39,500 nucleotides of DNA from Candidatus Fibrimonadaceae bacterium. Lineage in GTDB: Bacteria; Fibrobacterota; Fibrobacteria; Fibrobacterales; Fibrobacteraceae. A program made the position numbers and the translations under genes. The stretch is from assembly GCA_031281265.1 (NCBI GenBank), contig JAITFO010000011.1, forward strand, positions 1 to 39,500. Direction: 5' to 3'. Every line of letters starts with the position of its first letter. Position 1 is the first letter of the stretch. Below, in pieces: positions 8,425-17,434 of the stretch. Below the pieces are notes generated by a model. That model was not told where the DNA came from. It was given only the letters and a program-made list of their open reading frames with translations, and ran no database searches.

Positions 8425-9627
8425 ATGCTTCGTTTGTTTTTGATTTTGTTCTTGTGCGCTGTTTTTTGGGCTTGCTCATCGGATGATGATTCGGTTGCTT
8501 TAAACGAGTGGTTCGGAGACCGTGGCATTGCTAATTCTTACGGCTTAGATAGCTTAGATATCTACTTATCTGTTAAAAATTCTTCTACGGATATTGATAC
8601 CTCCGCTTTTTTAGTCAGTTCTGTTGCCGTGCTTGGCAATGCAAATGGCATTGAACAGTCGCTTTACTTTGGCTTGGTAGCTACGGGAAGTCTTTCTTCT
8701 GTTTGGAAATTAAGGACAGATACCATTTTTTATAGGGACTTTTACCGAGATGGATTCCCAAACATAAATGCCGAATTTTGCTGGCTTGTAGAAGACAAAC
8801 CTGAACTCGATACCACTTGGCTCAAGTTCTCTGAGCCATTCAAGCCTGAGAATTGCAAACCTGTAAAAAGTTTTGTGTGGAAAGCAGATACACTGAAAAA
8901 AACAGATACATTAGGCACGCCGCAAGACACATTTCTTGTTTCGCTCCCAGATGAATTTTTAGACCTGAGACGCCGTAACTCCTCCGATACCCTTAGGTTG
9001 CTCACTATGATAAGGCTGCTCACGAATGATGCTGTTTTGCGCATTGCTCCGCCATCTATTGCGGATATACGCGATTTGCTGCGCGTTGGTCAAAAAACAA
9101 GAATTTCAGATGAATGTGAGTTATGTTTGCATGCTGGGGTCGGAGAATCTTTTTCCTTGGCTTTTGATGTAAGCGAAGAAGATAAAATAAAAATTGCCGG
9201 AAAACCGATGGTGTTTGCAGAATTGATTTTACCCAAATCAAACGATGCAACAAGCGAACTTGAATTTCCGGTGCCTGTATTTGTGAGCAGCAATGGCAGT
9301 TCGGAAGGTTACAGAGTGGATACAGCTTATGTAAATAGGTACAATAATCATCCAAATCTCGTATTTTGGGAAGGCGATTCCCTGAGGCTCCAAGTCACGC
9401 AAAGTCTGCGCAATTATGTGAATGCCACCAATTCGCGAGATACCCTTGGGTTTACGCTAAGGCTTGGACCTCCTATGCTGAATCCAAGCTCTCATAGCTT
9501 TGCTAATTCAAGGACCAGTAGAGTTTTTTCGGATAGATCTGCATTTGCGCTTTATGATTTTAGCTCCGCTCTTGCCGAACCGGTGAAATTGAGGCTCTGG
9601 TTTGCAGATTTTGGCGATAAAAAATAG
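8425..9627 (+). CDS. Lipoprotein of unknown function upstream of recN
   Basis: 400 residues from the ATG at 8425. The frame is open further upstream, but this start gives MLRLFLILFLCAVFWACSS, a lipoprotein signal with the cysteine at 17, and it sits just behind the promoter. The mature protein is acidic, rich in beta-type segments and Ser/Asp/Thr, with several short cell-surface-like motifs (FWEGDSLRLQVTQSL, LRLWFADFG near the end). I do not recognise a family; a beta-sandwich surface lipoprotein is a guess. It stops two bases before recN begins, so the two are cotranscribed although their functions seem unrelated. Confidence 0.75.
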   Translation: MLRLFLILFLCAVFWACSSDDDSVALNEWFGDRGIANSYGLDSLDIYLSVKNSSTDIDTSAFLVSSVAVLGNANGIEQSLYFGLVATGSLSSVWKLRTDTIFYRDFYRDGFPNINAEFCWLVEDKPELDTTWLKFSEPFKPENCKPVKSFVWKADTLKKTDTLGTPQDTFLVSLPDEFLDLRRRNSSDTLRLLTMIRLLTNDAVLRIAPPSIADIRDLLRVGQKTRISDECELCLHAGVGESFSLAFDVSEEDKIKIAGKPMVFAELILPKSNDATSELEFPVPVFVSSNGSSEGYRVDTAYVNRYNNHPNLVFWEGDSLRLQVTQSLRNYVNATNSRDTLGFTLRLGPPMLNPSSHSFANSRTSRVFSDRSAFALYDFSSALAEPVKLRLWFADFGDKK

Positions 9628-9629
9628 CT

Positions 9630-11279
9630 ATGCTTAAACATATTTCCATTAAAAATTTGGCTCTCATAGCTAATGCGGAAGTTTCTTTTTCCAAAGGTTT
9701 TTGGGCTATAACAGGAGAAACTGGCGCAGGGAAATCCGTATTTTTAAGCGCATTAAAACTTCTGTGTGGCGCAAAAGCTGCTGGTGGTTTGGTCAGGAAA
9801 GGCGAGGATAGCGCGGTTTTAATAGGGGTATTTGAAATAAAGAATTTACCAGATGCACAGGAATTTTTGCAAGCCAAGGAAATAGATTTTGAAGATTTTG
9901 AAATAGAAATTCAAAGGGAAATTTTTGCTAACGGAAAGAGTAAAGCACGTATAAACGGAGTACTTGCCAGCCAAAACGATTTGCAGGAACTGGGGGAAAT
10001 GCTCGTGCAGCTACACGGGCAAAGCGAGCAAATTCTTTTGAGAGAAGTTAAAGCACAACAGAAACTCATAGACGCTTATTGCGGTAACGAAGAACTGTTG
10101 CAAAAATGCAAAGAGGCTTTTGATAAATGGAGTGCTATAAATAAAAAAATAGAGGAATGTAAACAAAATGCCAAATCCATTGCAGAGCAAAGGGAATTTT
10201 TGGAATTTCAATTCAACGAACTCAAAAACGCCAACCTGCGCATAAACGAAGAAGAGGAATGTGAGCGCATTGTGCAAAGCTCTGCGAGCGGGGAATTTAA
10301 ACGCAGAATGGCAAACGAATGTTTGGAACTTTTAATAGGCGAAGCAGGAATTTCAAATCGCCTGGGCGAACTTATCTCCAAATTGCAAAAATTTGAGAGC
10401 AAATGCGATGATGCCCCCAAAAGTGATACCGCTGCTAACGCAGAGGATTATTTTAACAATTTGGTTACAGAACTTAAAAAACTCGGCAAAGAGGAACATT
10501 ACAGCGCAGGGCAAATAGAGAAGGCAAATGCCCGCATAGCCCTTATACAAAAACTTAAACGCAAATACAAAGCGGATTTAAATTCCCTAATAGAGCTTAG
10601 GGAAAAGAGGAAACGGGAATTGGAGTCTTTGGAAAATTCGGATTCGGATATAGAGGAATTGCAAAAATCCTCCGGAAAAATTAGAACCGAGTTGGAAAAA
10701 ATATGCACAGAGCTTTCTAAAAAAAGGCGGGCTGGCGCAAAAAAGCTGGACACAGAGGTAGAAAACCGGTTGCATTCACTTTCAATGCCAACCGCCGTAT
10801 TTTCCACACGCTGGACACCTGCGGAATCTTTGAGCGCAAACGGCGCAGAGCAAGGGGAATTCTGGCTTGCCCCAAACAAGGGCGAGGGGGAAAAACCTCT
10901 GAAGCAATCTGCGAGCGGCGGCGAACTTTCTAGGGTTTTGCTCTCGTTTAAGCGCGCAATGGCAGCAAGGGATAAAGTTCCTCTTTTGGTTTTTGATGAA
11001 GTGGATAGCGGCATCAGCGGCGAGGTAGCCAACACGGTTGGGGAATGTTTGCACGAGCTAGGCCAATATCACCAAGTACTCACAATAACGCATCTGCACC
11101 AAGTCGCGGCTCTTGCAGACGGACAATTCTGCGTTAGAAAAATTGAAGACAAGGAGCGCACCTATACAACCGTAGAACCGCTTGGCAAAGATAAACGCAT
11201 TTCCGAAATAGCAAGAATGCTCGGAGACGAAAAATCCCCCACCGTCCTTGCACACGCGAAAGAATTATTGTTTAGATGA
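9630..11279 (+). CDS. recN: DNA repair protein RecN
   Basis: 549 residues, the usual RecN length. This SMC-like ATPase acts at double-strand breaks with RecA. The N-terminal MLKHISIKNLALI leads to Walker A GETGAGKS at 29-36. Q-loop segment LVQLHGQSEQ is near 130, followed by a long coiled coil of charged residues (about 150-375). The C-terminal lobe carries the signature SASGGELSRVLLSFK, Walker B LLVFDEVDSGISG, and the switch TITHLHQVAALAD. The start is fixed by the family N-terminus, two bases after the preceding stop. Its 3' end overlaps the convergent response regulator gene by 15 bases. The promoter of the unit carries the same motif as that found by recA and dnaX. Confidence 0.96.
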   Translation: MLKHISIKNLALIANAEVSFSKGFWAITGETGAGKSVFLSALKLLCGAKAAGGLVRKGEDSAVLIGVFEIKNLPDAQEFLQAKEIDFEDFEIEIQREIFANGKSKARINGVLASQNDLQELGEMLVQLHGQSEQILLREVKAQQKLIDAYCGNEELLQKCKEAFDKWSAINKKIEECKQNAKSIAEQREFLEFQFNELKNANLRINEEEECERIVQSSASGEFKRRMANECLELLIGEAGISNRLGELISKLQKFESKCDDAPKSDTAANAEDYFNNLVTELKKLGKEEHYSAGQIEKANARIALIQKLKRKYKADLNSLIELREKRKRELESLENSDSDIEELQKSSGKIRTELEKICTELSKKRRAGAKKLDTEVENRLHSLSMPTAVFSTRWTPAESLSANGAEQGEFWLAPNKGEGEKPLKQSASGGELSRVLLSFKRAMAARDKVPLLVFDEVDSGISGEVANTVGECLHELGQYHQVLTITHLHQVAALADGQFCVRKIEDKERTYTTVEPLGKDKRISEIARMLGDEKSPTVLAHAKELLFR

Positions 11280-12290
11280 GTTTATCGCTTCAAATTTATC
11301 CTTTACTTCATAGAATAATTTCGCTAAACTAGGGTCAAATTGTGTACCTGCATTTTCCATGATTATTTCTGTGGAACGCTCGTGTGAAAAAGCCTTTTTA
11401 TATGGACGCTCGGAAGTGAGTGCGTCATAAACATCGGCAACTGCCATTATGCGGCCTTGCAACGGAATATCCTCACCTTTAAGCCCATAAGGATAACCCT
11501 GGCCATCCCAACGTTCATGGTGATAACCGGCGAACAGTTTTGCATGTCTTAAAAAAGTATCTTCTCCAGTCTGTTCAATAATTTTGTCTATTATTTTTTC
11601 CCCTTCTATAGCATGGGTTTTCATAATTTCAAATTCTTCCGGACTTAATTTACCCGGTTTGTTCAATATCAAATCAGAAATGGTTATCTTCCCCACATCG
11701 TGCAACTTTGCCGAAGAAACCACCTGGTCAAAATCCCATGAACGCATCTCTTCTGCGTATAGATGGTCTACGGACATAGCTCGGCGCAAAAGTATATTTA
11801 CATAGCGCGTGGTGCGCTCTACATGCCCACCCGTTATCTCGTCTCGGCCTTCCACCATATCCGCCAAAACAGATACAATGCTGGTTTGCAAACGTTCTAT
11901 ATGCTGAGTACGTTTTTTTATTATATCCGCAAGATGCAGATGACTGTTTATTCTATTCAGCAGTACTGGCTCAGAAAATGGTTTAGTGATAAAATCAACT
12001 GCACCCATTTCAAAGCCACGGCTTTCAACGGCAGCATCTGTTTGAGCTGTCAAAAATACAACAGGTATTTTTGCAGTCTTTTCGTTCTGCATCAATTTTT
12101 CCAGAGCAACAAAACCATTCATCTCCGGCATTTCAATATCTAATAATATCAAATCTGGTATGATTTTTTCCAGAAGAGCAAACATCTTCGTTGCAGAAGG
12201 CATTGTCAATACACGGTAAGAATCCTCCAAAGACTGTTTAGCTTTGGCTAGATTGGTATCCGCATCATCAACTATAAAAACAGTTTTCAT
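11265..12290 (-). CDS. Response regulator with HD-GYP phosphodiesterase domain
   Basis: 341 residues. The receiver domain (1-120) has the acidic pair D8/D9, phosphorylation site D51, T81 and K103. A short helical linker leads to an HD-GYP domain with H-D at 197-198 (KLHDVGK), the HHE motif at 257-259 and GYP at 265-267, then ADVYDALTSERPYK. Family knowledge gives cyclic di-GMP hydrolysis to GMP controlled by phosphorylation; all metal-binding motifs look intact. No histidine kinase gene is adjacent. The ATG follows a TATATT box (12300-12305) by nine bases, so the message is nearly leaderless. Confidence 0.93.
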   Translation of the reverse strand: MKTVFIVDDADTNLAKAKQSLEDSYRVLTMPSATKMFALLEKIIPDLILLDIEMPEMNGFVALEKLMQNEKTAKIPVVFLTAQTDAAVESRGFEMGAVDFITKPFSEPVLLNRINSHLHLADIIKKRTQHIERLQTSIVSVLADMVEGRDEITGGHVERTTRYVNILLRRAMSVDHLYAEEMRSWDFDQVVSSAKLHDVGKITISDLILNKPGKLSPEEFEIMKTHAIEGEKIIDKIIEQTGEDTFLRHAKLFAGYHHERWDGQGYPYGLKGEDIPLQGRIMAVADVYDALTSERPYKKAFSHERSTEIIMENAGTQFDPSLAKLFYEVKDKFEAINSSKQ

Positions 12291-12299
12291 ACGTTAGTA

Positions 12300-12305
12300 A
12301 ATATA
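12300..12305 (-). promoter_or_regulatory. -10 element of the HD-GYP regulator gene
   Basis: TATATT in the context TTTACTATATTTAC on the minus strand, nine bases before the ATG at 12290. The same TTTACTATATTTAC context recurs before the other response regulator gene (29076-29081) and before recA. Confidence 0.5.
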
Positions 12306-12311
12306 GTAAAT

Positions 12312-12875
12312 CTACTGCTCAATCTCCAGAAAAAAATTACCCGCGGCATCGCTCTCAAAAGCTACTTTTTCACCGGTTGAGCACTTAAACCTCGCTACTG
12401 TATATAATTCAGGCTCTTTGGTGCCGGAAAAAATTTCCCTCAATTCCTTTTCGGAAATCAAAAAAGAATCCTGTGCCTTTTTAAACTTTTCAACATCCCA
12501 GTCAAAAATTTCAGGGGTGGTATATACAAAGGCTTTAAGCATAACGGCAAATTCACTCTTAAAAAAATCCCTGTAATCGCTGATTGTCTCCGCTTTTTCT
12601 TGGAATGTCATTATCCTAAAATTTTTGGGAAAAGGTATTTTTTCTCTATCTTCGCTTCTATAAGCCATCCTTATATTTTTACCCTCCACTATCAGCCTCA
12701 GGTTGTCGCTATCTTTATGAAAAAATAAACAGGGCAAATCTTTTTTGCAAGGTAGCTTGCCCTGCTGAATGTCAAAGCCCTTAAAAGGCTTCCCCTCCTT
12801 GTAAATTATCTTAGGCATATCTGCGCCATGCACAATGGCACAGAGAAAAACAATGATTGCTAAAACGTTTTTCAA
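12312..12875 (-). CDS. Secreted protein of unknown function
   Basis: 187 residues. The first 17 residues (MKNVLAIIVFLCAIVHG) form a signal peptide with a probable cut before ADMP; there is no lipobox cysteine at the right place. The mature part contains two close cysteines (LPCKKDLPCLFF) and ends in a strand-rich segment (KVAFESDAAGNFFLEIEQ). I recognise no family. It begins two bases after the leuA stop codon, so it is presumably cotranscribed with leuA, but nothing points to a role in leucine synthesis. Confidence 0.72.
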   Translation of the reverse strand: MKNVLAIIVFLCAIVHGADMPKIIYKEGKPFKGFDIQQGKLPCKKDLPCLFFHKDSDNLRLIVEGKNIRMAYRSEDREKIPFPKNFRIMTFQEKAETISDYRDFFKSEFAVMLKAFVYTTPEIFDWDVEKFKKAQDSFLISEKELREIFSGTKEPELYTVARFKCSTGEKVAFESDAAGNFFLEIEQ

Positions 12876-12877
12876 GG

Positions 12878-14422
12878 TTACCTGTAGAGTTTGTTTATGC
12901 CGCCAAATATAGCTCGCATATTTGCAACCAGAGTATCGCTAGAAACTCCCCTGCCTACAATGGTTTTCCCATTAGCGGATAGAGTTATTTCAGATAATGC
13001 TCTGCCAGCCCACAATTTATCGGCATCACTTACAACGCTTTGCTTGTAGCTGTTTAGTTCCACAGGCAAACCAATTTTGCGCGAAAGCAACAACGCCGCC
13101 TCTATAGGGCCTTCTGCGGATATGGATTCCTCTTGAGCAGCTCCGTCTTTCTGAAATTTGAACACAAAGCGATTCTCTTCCGGTATAACATCTATGGTGC
13201 GGAAAATTACTCTGCCATTTAAATTGCAACACTTCTCCTTAAAAATCTCCAAAATACGTGAATCGGAAAGTTCGCCTTCACTTTCGCTGATCTCTTTTAG
13301 CACAGGTTGCAATTCCGCAGCCTCGTCCAAATCAACAGGATAACCGTTATGATTTAAAATTTCGTACACTGCGGTTTTCCCGCTCTGGCTTGTGAATGTT
13401 AAAATATCATTTTCATTCCTGCCTATGAGCGAATAGTCTATGGGGCGGTAAGCACCCTTCTTCATGTTCTTTGTTTTAGAAGCTCCGTCTTGGTGAATAC
13501 CGCTCCTGTGCGCGATGGCTTCTATGCCTATCAGCGGGGCTTTTGAGTAAATGGGCACCTTTGCCCACTTGCTCGTCAAAAGAGCGGTTTCGTAGATTTC
13601 GTTTAGATTCATATCCATTTCCACGCCGCAATTATGAAGCGCAACGGCAACTTCAAACATATTGGTATTCCCAGAACGTTCGCCCAAGCCGTTCAGCGCA
13701 CATTCCATCTGAGCGGAGCCTGCAAAATAGCTCTCTACGGTGGTGGCCGTTGCCATACCCAGGTCATTATGGCAGTGAACGGAAACGGTGATGTTTTTAG
13801 GCAAAGCTTCCACAACCTTGCGAACCATATCCACAAAGAGCATAGGGCGGTAGCGTTCCACGGTGTTTGGCAAGTTAATGGTGGTGGCTCCAGCCTGCGC
13901 TATTTGTTTTAGAGATTCCAGAACAAAATCAAAATTTTCATTGCAATCGCCAAAGTGCTCAGGGCTAAATTCAACATCTCCCTTTTCGCCTACAAGTGAT
14001 TTTGCAAAAACCACGGCCTCTATAGCCTGTTTTCTGACTTCCATAGGCTCCATTTGCAAAACGTGCTCCATACTGAGCGGGCTCATAGCCAAAAATACAT
14101 GTATGCGGGGTTTAGGGGCCTCCTTGACCGCATCCCAAGCTTTTTGAATATCCACCGTTTTTGCCCTTGCCAAGGCGGATATAACAACATTTGCAGCTGC
14201 CTTATCGCCCTGAGACGCAAGTTTTGCCGTGACCTCAGCCAAATTCTGACAGCTTTCAAAATCCATCTCGGAGGCTATGGGGAACCCTACCTCAACACCT
14301 TGAACACCTAATTTTAGAAGCTGCCTGAACACCACCTCTTTTTCCTCTTTGTTCCACGGGTTAGCAAGCGCCTGATTGGCATCACGCAGGGTTATATCAT
14401 AAAAAAAAGGTTTTGCGGTCAT
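12878..14422 (-). CDS. leuA: 2-isopropylmalate synthase
   Basis: 514 residues. It condenses acetyl-CoA with 2-oxoisovalerate, the first step of leucine synthesis. The TIM-barrel has R13-D14 in DITLRDANQAL, HCHND at 216-220 (metal ligands) and NGLGERSGN at 244-252, followed by GIHQDG; the last ~110 residues match the LeuA regulatory domain (feedback by leucine). LRDANQAL resembles the 'type 2' form of the family (LRDGNQAL) more than the common RDGEQ, with Ala where Gly is expected; a citramalate or homocitrate synthase is a less likely alternative. RBS AAGGAG lies before the ATG. The promoter (TTCTAAATT near 14445) is divergent from that of the SPOR lipoprotein gene. Confidence 0.88.
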   Translation of the reverse strand: MTAKPFFYDITLRDANQALANPWNKEEKEVVFRQLLKLGVQGVEVGFPIASEMDFESCQNLAEVTAKLASQGDKAAANVVISALARAKTVDIQKAWDAVKEAPKPRIHVFLAMSPLSMEHVLQMEPMEVRKQAIEAVVFAKSLVGEKGDVEFSPEHFGDCNENFDFVLESLKQIAQAGATTINLPNTVERYRPMLFVDMVRKVVEALPKNITVSVHCHNDLGMATATTVESYFAGSAQMECALNGLGERSGNTNMFEVAVALHNCGVEMDMNLNEIYETALLTSKWAKVPIYSKAPLIGIEAIAHRSGIHQDGASKTKNMKKGAYRPIDYSLIGRNENDILTFTSQSGKTAVYEILNHNGYPVDLDEAAELQPVLKEISESEGELSDSRILEIFKEKCCNLNGRVIFRTIDVIPEENRFVFKFQKDGAAQEESISAEGPIEAALLLSRKIGLPVELNSYKQSVVSDADKLWAGRALSEITLSANGKTIVGRGVSSDTLVANMRAIFGGINKLYR

Positions 14423-14471
14423 CTAAAGCTCTCCTTGTCAGGAATTTAGAAAAAACGCCTACGAATTTTTC

Positions 14472-14477
14472 TATATT
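14472..14477 (+). promoter_or_regulatory. -10 element of the SPOR lipoprotein gene
   Basis: TATATT after a TTTTTC run. Here the ATG is 18 bases downstream and a GGCGGAG ribosome binding site lies between, so this transcript has a normal short leader. Confidence 0.5.
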
Positions 14478-14495
14478 TGCAAGGCGGAGTTTTTT

Positions 14496-15278
14496 ATGAA
14501 AAAAAAATTTGCCTTATCAATAGTTGCTATTGCTTTCTCGGTTTTATTCTTTGCTTGCGAAGATGAAGGTATCCCAATTCCTTTGCCGCCTCCGCTGCCA
14601 ACCGCGCAAGCCGACGATTCTCTGTTTAAGGATGATGCCGCAAATAAAAAAAAGACTACTGCTAAAGGTAAGGAAAAAGCTGCTCCCGCCGCTAAAAAAG
14701 AAGTTGCTAAAAAAGATGCAAAACCTGCCCCTGCCCCTAAACAAACCGCAAAATCTAACCCCATACAGTGCACTGTTCCATGCGATACGGATTCGGAACA
14801 ATTGAGCTCCGGCAGATATACCATTCAGATAGGGGTTTTCCCTGGCGAGTCTTCGGCAAGGTCTTTGGTTAGAAGAATGTCTGACAACGGCATAAGAGCT
14901 TATTATGCGCAGGTTGATAACCCAGCCCAATTGACAGGTTCATTTTATAGGGTTAGGGTGGGCTTTTTCAATGGGAGAGCAGAAGCAGAAGGCTTTGCCA
15001 AATCCAGGCTAGAACCCATTGGCTACGCATGGTGGGTGGACAAACGCAAAAACGATAAAATAGGTGGCTCCGGTGGTGGCAATAACTATAACAACTATAC
15101 TTTCACTCCCTTTAAACCAGATAACGAATTGGAAACGGCAAGGCAATCGTATAGAGATCAGTTAGCCAGAGAACAAACTCAAGCAGCATCCGTACAGCAG
15201 CAAGGAGCCTCTTCTGGAAAAAGAAAAAAGGTGACTAGAAACAAATCCAGTGATGATGATTTTGATTGGGATGATTAA
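14496..15278 (+). CDS. SPOR-domain lipoprotein
   Basis: 260 residues. The lipoprotein signal ends in FFAC with the cysteine at 21. Residues 45-90 are a Lys/Ala/Pro-rich linker suited to crossing the periplasm. Residues 107-182 form a SPOR domain (GRYTIQIGVFPGESSARSL ... FYRVRVGFF ... AEAEGFAKSRL), which binds denuded glycan strands of septal peptidoglycan. The C-terminal 70 residues are Asn/Gln-rich and end in an acidic DDDFDWDD tail. A role at the division site or in cell-wall remodelling is inferred from the domain. It is a single gene between divergent leuA and a convergent small gene. Confidence 0.87.
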   Translation: MKKKFALSIVAIAFSVLFFACEDEGIPIPLPPPLPTAQADDSLFKDDAANKKKTTAKGKEKAAPAAKKEVAKKDAKPAPAPKQTAKSNPIQCTVPCDTDSEQLSSGRYTIQIGVFPGESSARSLVRRMSDNGIRAYYAQVDNPAQLTGSFYRVRVGFFNGRAEAEGFAKSRLEPIGYAWWVDKRKNDKIGGSGGGNNYNNYTFTPFKPDNELETARQSYRDQLAREQTQAASVQQQGASSGKRKKVTRNKSSDDDFDWDD

Positions 15279-15286
15279 AACACTTC

Positions 15287-15697
15287 TTATTTAACAAAAA
15301 AATCGTTTAAATTTTTATCTAAAAATTGCGAGTTGCGGTTATTAGCCAAATCCTCAAGATGGCTGAATCTAAGAGGGCTTTCCAAAACGAACTCTCTAAG
15401 GTGGTGTGTTGCCATTCGTCTTTCGTATTTAACTGGTTGATTATACCATACAGTGCGTATGCTGGCATTTGTTATGTATTCCAAATTTGAGTTTGCTCTA
15501 TATACCCAAAATGTATCGATTTCGGCAGAATGGGACCACCTTATGAAGATAGAATCCCCTTTTGCCTCGCCATAACGAATCCCTGCCTTATAAAAACCTT
15601 TTGGAATCTCACCAGCAACAAGAATACTAGCATCCGGCAACTCTTGAGCCTGAGCTACGATAATTGCAAGAATTAGGATTAAACTCTCAATTCTCAA
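15287..15697 (-). CDS. Small secreted protein downstream of recA
   Basis: 136 residues if translation begins at the TTG at 15697, which overlaps the recA stop and lies nine bases behind an AGCGAGG sequence. It gives [19 protein letters not shown], a clean signal peptide. An ATG at 15766 in the same frame would add 23 residues encoded inside recA and destroy the signal-peptide shape. The mature protein is rich in Tyr, Trp and Arg ([20 protein letters not shown]), possibly a fibronectin-like beta fold ([18 protein letters not shown] resembles an FN3 strand pair). Function unknown. Confidence 0.65.
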   Translation of the reverse strand: MRIESLILILAIIVAQAQELPDASILVAGEIPKGFYKAGIRYGEAKGDSIFIRWSHSAEIDTFWVYRANSNLEYITNASIRTVWYNQPVKYERRMATHHLREFVLESPLRFSHLEDLANNRNSQFLDKNLNDFFVK

Positions 15698-16754
15698 CTT
15701 CTGAATCCTCGCTGTTGCCCCGGAACATCTCAATCTCTTTCCTATGCTCTCGGATTTTCTTTTCAATTTCTTTAGAGACCTCTGCGTTTTCTTTTAAATA
15801 TTGAAGAGCGTTTGGACGTCCCTGCCCTATTCTTTCGCCATTGTAGGAGAACCATGAACCGCTCTTTTGAATGAACTCCAAATCAACAGCCAAGTCTAGG
15901 ATGGAGGCTTCCCTTGAAATTCCCTGCCCGTAAAGAATATCGAATTCGCATTGGGTGAACGGCGGAGCAACCTTGTTTTTCACAACCTTAACCCTTGTGC
16001 GGTTGCCAATGGAATTTTCCCCTTCTTTTATGGTACTAACGCGGCGGATATCCATGCGCTGAGAGGCGTAGAACTTCAAGGCGTTGCCGCCGGTTGTAGT
16101 TTCTGGATTGCCGAACATAACGCCTATTTTCATGCGAATTTGGTTTATGAAAATCAAAGCCGTGTTCGATTTGTTGAGTATGCCAGTCAACTTTCTCAGA
16201 GCTTGGCTCATAAGCCTTGCCTGCAAGCCCATGTGGCTATCTCCCATTTCACCTTTGATTTCCGCTTCAGGTACCAACGCTGCAACGGAATCTATCACTA
16301 TAAGGTCAAAGGCGCTGGAACGCACCAGGGTTTCGCATATATCAAGGGCTTGCTCGCCGGAGTCCGGTTGAGAAACCAATAAACTGTCTATGTCCACTCC
16401 GAGCTTGCGGGCGTAGTTCGCGTCAAAGGCGTGCTCGGCATCTATGAACGCCGCAACACCTCCCGCTTTTTGCGCCTCCGCTATGCAATGCAGGGTGAGC
16501 GTTGTTTTACCGGAAGATTCCGGTCCAAAAATTTCAATTATTCTCCCCCTTGGAATTCCACCCACTCCAAGAGCCATATCAAGCTGGATGCAACCAGTTG
16601 ATATAACAGGAATCTCCTCGGCGTTTTCTTTACCGAGGATCATTATAGCACCTTTGCCGTGGCTTTTCTCTATTTGCGCAACGGCGGCTTCAACCGCCTT
16701 TGCTTTTTCTGGTGAGAGCGTGCTCTTGTTCTCTTTAGCTGCTTTTTTAGACAT
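15687..16754 (-). CDS. recA: Recombinase RecA
   Basis: 355 residues from the ATG at 16754, preceded by AAGGAAGG; the longer open frame upstream has no RecA-like residues. Walker A GPESSGKT is at 77-84, [22 protein letters not shown] and [16 protein letters not shown] follow, then [30 protein letters not shown] (loop L2). The acidic C-terminus ends EDSEVEN. RecA forms filaments on single-stranded DNA for recombination and triggers SOS cleavage of LexA. Its -10 element is at 16784-16789, and about 35 bases further upstream lies a copy of the motif seen before lipoprotein-recN and dnaX. Confidence 0.98.
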   Translation of the reverse strand: MSKKAAKENKSTLSPEKAKAVEAAVAQIEKSHGKGAIMILGKENAEEIPVISTGCIQLDMALGVGGIPRGRIIEIFGPESSGKTTLTLHCIAEAQKAGGVAAFIDAEHAFDANYARKLGVDIDSLLVSQPDSGEQALDICETLVRSSAFDLIVIDSVAALVPEAEIKGEMGDSHMGLQARLMSQALRKLTGILNKSNTALIFINQIRMKIGVMFGNPETTTGGNALKFYASQRMDIRRVSTIKEGENSIGNRTRVKVVKNKVAPPFTQCEFDILYGQGISREASILDLAVDLEFIQKSGSWFSYNGERIGQGRPNALQYLKENAEVSKEIEKKIREHRKEIEMFRGNSEDSEVEN

Positions 16755-16783
16755 ACTGCCTTCCTTTTGGTTTTGTTTGCGTA

Positions 16784-16789
16784 AATATA
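16784..16789 (-). promoter_or_regulatory. -10 element of recA
   Basis: TATATT in TTTTTTTACTATATTTACG on the minus strand. The ATG is 29 bases downstream behind a good ribosome binding site. No convincing -35 box is seen at 16-18 bases. Confidence 0.5.
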
Positions 16790-16823
16790 GTAAAAAAACA
16801 CTGAACAAAAGGGCAGTAGTTGT

Positions 16824-16851
16824 ATTTTGCAAACAGTTGTTGACGTTTTTT
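16824..16851 (+). promoter_or_regulatory. Shared motif, copy C (between ogt and recA)
   Basis: ATTTTGCAAACAGTTGTTG followed by ACG and six T's. It differs from copies A and B by one base (T for C at the centre). It is oriented away from recA and has no TATATT box at the right distance, so here it would act as an upstream site for recA rather than as a -35 box. The TTAGACGCTTGTC block of copies A and B is absent. Confidence 0.55.
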
Positions 16852-16859
16852 CAAATTTT

Positions 16860-17405
16860 TTACCTCGTTTGAGGTGGTTGCAGCAATAAAATGTTCGATT
16901 TAGAACCTTTTGCAAGCAGACCTTCATGCCATAAAAGCCAAGATTTTCTGAAAATTCCGCTTGAATAACCTCCGAGCTGACCGTTTACCGTTATCACCCT
17001 GTGGCATGGTATTAAAATTGGAATTTCATTTTGCCCGCAGATATTTGCACATGCTCTAACAGCACTTGGCTTACCTGCCAAAGTTGCAAGCTCTGAATAA
17101 GATATGCAAATGGGATAAATATTTGGCAGGGAATAAATTGTTCCCCAAACTTTTTTTTGAAAAGCCGAGCCTTTAAGGTCTAGGGGAATTTTTGAACGTA
17201 TTTGCTCAAATGCACCCCATTGTTTTGCAAAGTAGCTGTTGAGAGCAGAAACGCACAAAGCCATGCTGTTCCTCGCTTCTTCACTGCTGGGAGTTTCCGG
17301 CGCAGGCTCAGAAGCTGCTTGCTCATGGGATAGATATCTTATGGAACTCAAGCCCTTTTCGGAAGCCTTTAAGCGCAAAATTCCTATTGGCGAAATATAA
17401 TCCAA
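16860..17405 (-). CDS. ogt: Methylated-DNA-protein-cysteine methyltransferase
   Basis: 181 residues. The active-site motif PCHRV (IPILIPCHRVITVNGQLGGYSSG) contains the cysteine that takes the alkyl group from O6-methylguanine; the preceding FQKKVWGTIYSLP and the helix with ANICGQNEIP complete the DNA-binding domain. N-terminal part MDYISPIGILRLKASEKGL matches the family. The start is TTG at 17405 behind AGAGGT. The protein lacks an Ada-type activator domain, so it is the stand-alone repair form. It follows the OmpA-like gene by 29 bases and is probably the last gene of that unit. Confidence 0.92.
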   Translation of the reverse strand: MDYISPIGILRLKASEKGLSSIRYLSHEQAASEPAPETPSSEEARNSMALCVSALNSYFAKQWGAFEQIRSKIPLDLKGSAFQKKVWGTIYSLPNIYPICISYSELATLAGKPSAVRACANICGQNEIPILIPCHRVITVNGQLGGYSSGIFRKSWLLWHEGLLAKGSKSNILLLQPPQTR

Positions 17406-17434
17406 AAACTACCTCTTTGCGAATGTAGAAATTG

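Noticed and set aside
10499-11035. A 178-codon open frame on the minus strand inside recN
   Set aside because: Its translation is Ser/Leu-rich antisense of recN, with no start signals; recN is unmistakable on the plus strand.
15951-16382. Plus-strand frames of 95-143 codons inside recA
   Set aside because: Antisense of a strongly conserved gene, with no ribosome binding site or family.
16863-16874. CCTC-GTTT-GAGG hairpin at the end of ogt as a terminator
   Set aside because: The stem is very short and on the minus strand it is followed by A's, not T's.
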